Source of the DNA: Aegilops tauschii subsp. strangulata
Taxonomy: Eukaryota > Streptophyta > Magnoliopsida > Poales > Poaceae
Length of the DNA stretch: 64,000 bases
Reading direction: 5' to 3'
Assembly: GCF_002575655.3 (NCBI RefSeq)
Contig: NC_053040.3
Location: forward strand, 456,554,780 to 456,618,779
Part shown: piece after piece, positions 58,546 to 64,000 of the stretch
How the letters are laid out: each line of letters starts with the position of its first letter
Numbering within the stretch: position 1 is the stretch's first letter
Translations under genes and position numbers: made by a program
The notes under the pieces: model-generated
Told to the model about the DNA's origin: nothing
Database searches by the model: none
The model's input: only the letters and a program-made list of their open reading frames with translations

Positions 58546-60400
58546 TTAGCACGACAAAATGTATGTGGTGACCGTGATGAGCTTATTCTGAAGTCCAGTG
58601 ACCATATCGTGCTTTCGCTTCAAATACAATGACCGTAAGTGACGTCAACAAAATACGGAGCACGCATCAAATGCAAAGTCCGTCAGTGTCATCAACAAAA
58701 TATGGAGACGTATCGTGAGCTAGATACCGTTGTACTATTGTATATGCTTATTTTCTTAGTGGCCGATTGCGTGTGTGGTGTGGTGGACACATCATTTCTA
58801 GTTGTGGTGGGTCAACATGAAGACTCATGGGTCGGTTCCATCCTGCGCCACACATAGGTTGGACCGAGACGTGTTATACGAAGACCCATGTGGAGGACTC
58901 GGCGTACAACACGAAGCTACCAAAGTCGCGGAGGACTCTATCCCCACTGGTGATAAGCCGACTATATATGATTTGTAACCCTAGGCCCTTAGTATGTTAT
59001 ACAAGCTTGGGGGCTAGTTCGTCGATAGTATACACACACGCACAATGCCTGGTATTCACGTGTACTTTGTACACACCCCTTTCACTAATATACAGTACCA
59101 GGAGTAGGCTCTTTCTTCAACTGCAAGGGTCCGATACGAACTAGGGTAAAACTTTGACTCGTATTACCGTCCAGCCTAACAGCCAGGGGTATCCTACCGA
59201 ATGATATGATGAAATCATATCTGCCAACTACTAAGAGAGAGGTGTGTCGGGGGGGCAATGTGTGCGAGAGAGGCCTAAAGATAATGTGCGTGCGGGAGAC
59301 ACGTAGGCGCATATATGTGCGTATAGAGGGCTAGTAGAGACCGTGCATGTGTATATATGCATGTGAGAGAAATAGTGTTTTCCAACTGAGATTAGTGAAA
59401 AGAGTGGTACATAGTAGTCAGAAAGAGAGAGAGAGAAACAGAGAGAGCATGTGCGTGAGACACCCCGACACCCTGAGAGAGATTGTGAGCATGTGTGAAA
59501 GAGAAATGCCGATGCATATAAAGTGTGTGCACTTATGCGTTAGATAGAGAGATATATAACGCGTTTGTGAGAACGGGGCGAGGCATAGTGCATCTACGTG
59601 TAAAAGGCGGCTCTACGCATTGAATTAAAATATAAATGGCATTATTATTTTTGGATGAGATCATGAATTTTGCAAATTGCGTATGGACGAAAATCGGTCT
59701 ATCAGACACCCATACTCTATTGAATTCTAGCATGTGCATGTGTTTATTTCATATTATCGATCCATAGAGTGAGAGCGGTTTGAAATACAGGCAATGGATG
59801 CTTTTGCAATTCATATATAAACATTAATTAGTGCACTCCATGTTGTTAGTGTGAGCACTTTATACATTTGTCACTTGCATGGATACATTCCAAATTGCTA
59901 GCTACGAAATAGAATACATGTCGAATTCAACATAAAGGGGGTTTCGAAGATTCGAATTCATAGGAAGTGCATTCATCTATTTGAACCCGAGATAATGGCA
60001 TTTGTAAATCAGATGTAAAAGGGGGCATCAATCTTTGTTGTGAGTTTGAACATGCTATATATATTCATACGCATATCTAACTTTTTTTTGCAACCAAGGA
60101 GATTATATCTGGAACCATGCATGAACTGAGGTAAGTTGCATATTTTTTAATATATACTCGTGCACAATGTATATTCAAATGTACCCCCTCCATTCCAAAA
60201 TAATCGTACCTTTAGGATTTTCAAGAGTAAAGATTTGTGAAGTTTGACAAATCCTGAAAGTTCAATTCAAGAGAACCGAAAACGTTAATGCTTCTGCTCC
60301 CAAATATTGAACGAAGCGCCAAATAGGCCTCTGGTCACCCGAAACCGCGCGAGACTAATGTTTTGGTGGTAGGAAATTACTGTCCTGACTCTGGCCCGTA
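58546..60400. other. Intergenic DNA
   Basis: No gene is supported. There are GAGAGA-rich stretches at 59420-59560. One Stowaway-like end (CCCCCTCCATTCCAAAATAA) is at about 60185, with no clear partner. Confidence 0.4.
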
Positions 60401-60419
60401 TAGCCTATCGTCCCGATGT

Positions 60420-60730
60420 CCAAAGGTACAAACCGGGGTAGGTTTGTAACTTCACCAAGACGCCAGTCTCAACCGCCTCCGAGAAGCATTCATACGCCGT
60501 GGGCGCCTACCCATGCGCTCGGCCGAAATCTATCCCGCCCACTATTGGGACACCTGACAAGACTGTCCTACCCCCAACCCGCAATATGTCCGAAATTTTA
60601 GATGGGGGCAAAGTTTGTAACTTTCCCCAAATTTCACACAAGCGCGTCTCAAACCGAAACATTGTTCCCCCTTAGTTCCCCGCCTCCCTCCATTTCCCCA
60701 TTCATACTCCATGGGCGTGAAAACGCCCTC
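60420..60730 (+). repeat. Duplicated leader upstream of the right-edge gene
   Basis: Two diverged copies, 60425-60520 and 60605-60725, share GTTTGTAACTT, GTCTCAAACCG (or GTCTCAACCG) and CATTCATAC followed by TGGGCG. They lie upstream of the gene at 61067 and may be duplicated promoter or 5' UTR sequence. Confidence 0.5.
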
Positions 60731-61066
60731 TCCACCAGCCGCGAAACCCCAGCCTCCTCCGTCCTCCACCCCATAGCGGCCAATCCACCGCCGCCCTCCT
60801 CCATCACGCCGGAGCCGGTACCCCGGCGTCGTCGTCCAACGCAACCGCAACCGCAACGCCCTCAAGGACTTAGCAGCTGAAGCCGAGGCAGAGTGCGTCG
60901 TACCAGAACCACTCCGACCACGCCGTCCTGCGCCTCACTGCTGCGGCTCCACTGTCGCAACCGTCCACCGCACCGGAGCTGTTCCCGCTACGCCGTCGTT
61001 CGCCGCCTCGGATCTGCTTCCCCGCCGCCGACAGACAGCCACCGCACCACACTCAACAATTTGGCC

Positions 61067-64000
61067 ATGGGTTCGTCCAAGGCTGCACCGTCCTCCACAA
61101 CTTCTGGTTTTCGGCGAACAACAAGAAGATCGTCGGAAAAACAGAAGGAGGACACAACACTGCCAGCAGAAAGAGGTACTCCTCTTCCCTTATTCGTGCA
61201 AATCTTACGTCTCCGCTCACACCGTATTCATCCCACGAAAGAAACTAGTTGAGCGCTTCTTACTGCATCTTCTTCGTGATACTAAATGCACAAGGTTTCC
61301 TCCCTTTTACTATTTCACCTTTGCTAGAGGTCAGTAGCCCGCCTGGATTTCAATTCAGGGTCAGTCGAACCGCAATTAAAAGAAGTAGCACCCGCTTAGG
61401 CGCGCGGAGCACCTAGTCCGCCTGTTCCCCGGGGAAGCGGCGCATCGGTGTCTATCATAGGGGTGTGGGGCGCAGGAGCTGCTTGCGCCCGATCTGGAGG
61501 TCGGCGGGGCTTGAATGGATGGCCGGGGGGGGGGGGGGGCGGTGCCAAGCACGGCGGTGCGGTGAGGTCGAGGGGAGGGCGCAGGCAGGGGAGGAATACT
61601 GGGCCGGTGGTCGCTGGCATTTCGAGGAAGATCGTCAACACTGACTGGCTGGAGGTAGATGAAGGCGATCTGCCCGTTCTTTGTACATCGGACGATGCAG
61701 AAAAAATGGACTGACCTATTTGCTTTCAGTCGACTGTTATTTTCATAGAATCCTGTAGTAATTTAGTGTGCCATGCATGTTGTAGAGCTATCATATCTCT
61801 CCCGTCATTTATTTCTCACCGACCTGCTATCTGCTACCTTTACACTATACTAATTGTGCACACACTTCACCCATACTCACACTATTGTTTTTTTATGCAT
61901 GGGTATTTCAGACTCTGACGCAGTGTTGATGAATGCAGAAAAGAAAAGACAGAAGTCGCTCCAGTGTAATTCGAAGATAAGCACTAAGCGTTTCAGCGCT
62001 CTAATGGGTGCAGTGTCAGCAGTTGGAGACAGTAAACGTAGCTCTGCAGTTGCTTTAACTTCGCGCTGTCAAATGTGGTTGCATGTTGCATATGGTGTCT
62101 AGCTTGTATTGCTTACAATTTGGTTAAATTGCATCTGCTTACTTTACACATTATACCTTTGATAATGACATGCCTTCCTGTTTTTGATACATACTACATA
62201 TGTCTATTAACCATGTTCGTACATCAAACTAACGCTCTTTTGTATCCCTCGTCAATCACTTATGATGATACAGTCACCCGAGTGGGTTACTGTGAGGCGC
62301 CCTACTCGTTTAAAGAGTGCAGTGTCATCCTCCCCACATGATTCTCAAGAAACAACAAGGCTAAATGAAGATAGTCAACATAGCTCTCTAGTTGATCACC
62401 ACAATTCCCCCACACCACCATCGCAGGTGCTTGCTCTTACTTGGCAGTGTGATATGTGGTTGCATGTTGCATATGGTGTCTACCTTGTAATGCTTCTAAT
62501 TAGGGTAAATTGCATCTGCTTAGTTAACACATTATACATGTGAATATGACATGCCTTCTTGTTTTTGGTACATACTACGTCTTTCTATTAACCATGTTCT
62601 TACATCAAACTACTTTTCTTGTGTATCCCTCATCAATGCTCCTAATTTGTTAAATTGCATCTCCTTAGCTTACACATTATACATGTGAATATGACACGCC
62701 TTCCTGTTTTTGGTACATACTACATCTGCCTATCACACCATGTTCTTACATCAAACTACTGTTCTTGTGTATCCTGCGTCTATCGCTTATGATGAGACAG
62801 TCACGCGCGTGGGTTAATATGAGATGCAATACTCTTATAAAGAATGCAATTTCATCCTCTCCACATGATTCTCAAGAAACATCAAGCCTAAATGAAGATA
62901 TTAAACATAGCTCTGTACCCGAAGACCGCACTTCCCCTACACCACCATCACAGGTGCTTGCTCTAACTTCGCAGTGTGATATGTGGTTGCATGTTGCATA
63001 CGGTGTCTAGCTTGTAATGCTTCTAATTAGGGTAAATTGCATCTGCTTAGTTTACACACTATACCTGCGAATATGACATGCCTTCCTATTTTTGGTACAC
63101 ACTACATCTATGTGTTAACCTTGTTCTTACATGAAACTACCTCTCTTCTGTATCCTGCATCAATCACTTACGATGAGTCAACTTTATTTGTTGCATATTG
63201 CATATTATTTCTAGCCTGCCTGTTGCCATGTATTGCTTCTAATTTGGTCAAATACATTTGTTAGGGCACCCTTTTAATTTGGCAGAGTGATATTGGTTTC
63301 ATCTTTCATATGGTTTCTAGCTTGCATCGATTCTAACAAGTTCAAGCACCTTGTGCTTAGTTTACACTTTATACATCATACATGTCAATATGTCACGCCG
63401 TCCTGTTTTTCATACATATTCCATCCTCCTATCATGCGGCTGCCTTACATGAAAGTAGTGTTCGTCAGTATCATGCATCAATGAGTTCTGAAGAGCAAAT
63501 TTTATTCCTTTTTCTTGTGGGTTTGACTTGACAAGGCAAAATCAAGAAAGAGGAAGGAAAAGAGTAAGGAAGGCGATGATGGTGGTCCTGTGCAGCAACG
63601 TAAACGGAGCATCTGTACCGATTCTCCTTGTACTGATAGTGCATTACAAGGTCCAAGTCTCCGCTCCCCTACTCCACCATCCAAGGTGCTTGCTCTAACT
63701 TGGCAGTGTGATATCTGGTTGCATGTTGCATATGGTGTCTAGCTCGTATTGCTCCTAATTAGTGTAAACTGCATCTGCTTAGCTTACACATGATACATGT
63801 GAATATGACACGCTTTCCTGTTTTTGGTACATACTATATCTGTCTATCACACCATGTTCTTACATGAAACTACTCTTCTTGTGTATCCTGCATCAGTCAC
63901 TTATGATGGGACACCTTTAAGTTGGCAGTGTGATATTGGTTTGCGTCTTGAATATGATTTCTAGCATGTATTGCTTCTAGTTTGATGAACGCCACCTATG
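61067..64000 (+). CDS. Unknown gene with duplicated phase-symmetric exons, 3' end beyond window
   Basis: Predicted exons: 61067-61175, 61912-62048, 62316-62426, 62843-62953 and 63536-63685. They join in frame without a stop, about 206 codons so far, and the gene runs off the window. The N-terminus is Ser/Arg-rich (GFRRTTRRSSEKQ). Exons 3 and 4 are each exactly 37 codons, phase 0-0, and encode near-identical peptides (SSSPHDSQET, then SPTPPSQ). Exon 5 has a basic start (AKSRKRKEKSKEG), and also ends in SPTPPS. Each of these donors continues GTGCTTGCTCT. The peptide is low-complexity and probably disordered and nuclear. I recognise no family. Exon 2 uses a weaker donor (GCA|GTTGCT). The intron 1 segment around 61600-61690 (KIVNTDWLEVDEGDLPV) could be an alternative exon. 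Confidence 0.55.
62049..64000 (+). repeat. Intron-exon tandem repeats of about 0.5-0.7 kb
   Basis: The block TGGTTGCATGTTGCATA followed by TGCATCTGCTTA, ACATGCCTTCCTG, TTTTTGGTACATAC and ACCATGTTCTTACAT recurs from about 62070, 62458, (part) 62640, 62980 and 63715. Most units include one exon of the right-edge gene. Spacing varies because some units are truncated. The array continues past the window. Confidence 0.85.

Overview
The window is nuclear DNA of a grass, almost certainly a Triticeae species (wheat, Aegilops or barley group). It has intron-rich grass-type genes in a background of nested transposons typical of that group: solo and fragmentary LTRs, a LINE, hAT, PIF/Harbinger and CACTA-type DNA elements, Stowaway MITEs and SINEs. 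There is no bacterial, plasmid or viral organisation and no CRISPR array. I saw no tRNA or rRNA gene, only 5S rRNA-derived fragments inside a retroposon.

Layout. 1-2500: repeat-like and anonymous intergenic DNA. 2568-15044: a complete TONSOKU (TSK/BRU1/MGO3) gene of 20 exons encoding about 1338 residues, with site II and E2F motifs just upstream. Its introns carry an hAT MITE (7960-8114) and a nested pair of retroposons (10012-12243), one of which holds two 5S rRNA-derived modules. 16556-18874: a near-complete PIF/Harbinger element whose transposase has one in-frame stop. 18903-19647: a second, shorter element with similar ends and a Stowaway inside. 21254-37069: a deep nest made of a second Harbinger (5' leader plus Myb-like ORF1), split by a gypsy-type solo LTR, an hAT element that itself holds a 5.5 kb LINE, and a copia element with a 2.1 kb LTR and decayed pol. 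37070-43200: a CACTA-type left terminus followed by tandem arrays and alternating GC-rich and AT-rich repeat blocks.

43502-46928 holds two low-copy genes: an F-box/FBD gene on the minus strand with a premature TGA, and a two-exon gene of unknown function on the plus strand whose frame depends on a 15-C tract. 47496-48830 may hold a weak minus-strand transcription unit. 52613-53332 is a single-exon DEDDy (WRN-like) 3'-5' exonuclease gene with a foldback MITE in its promoter and related intergenic repeats on both sides. 56216-56719 is a decayed minus-strand reading frame. 61067 to the window end is the 5' part of an unknown gene with duplicated, phase-symmetric exons that all end in the same short proline motif.

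These genes are not a functional cluster. They are independent eukaryotic units separated by transposons. The best supported is TSK, which acts in chromatin replication and DNA repair. The most unusual structures are the 5S-bearing SINE-like retroposon in TSK intron 10, the tandem-exon gene at the right edge, and the fully resolvable insertion order in the 21-32 kb nest.
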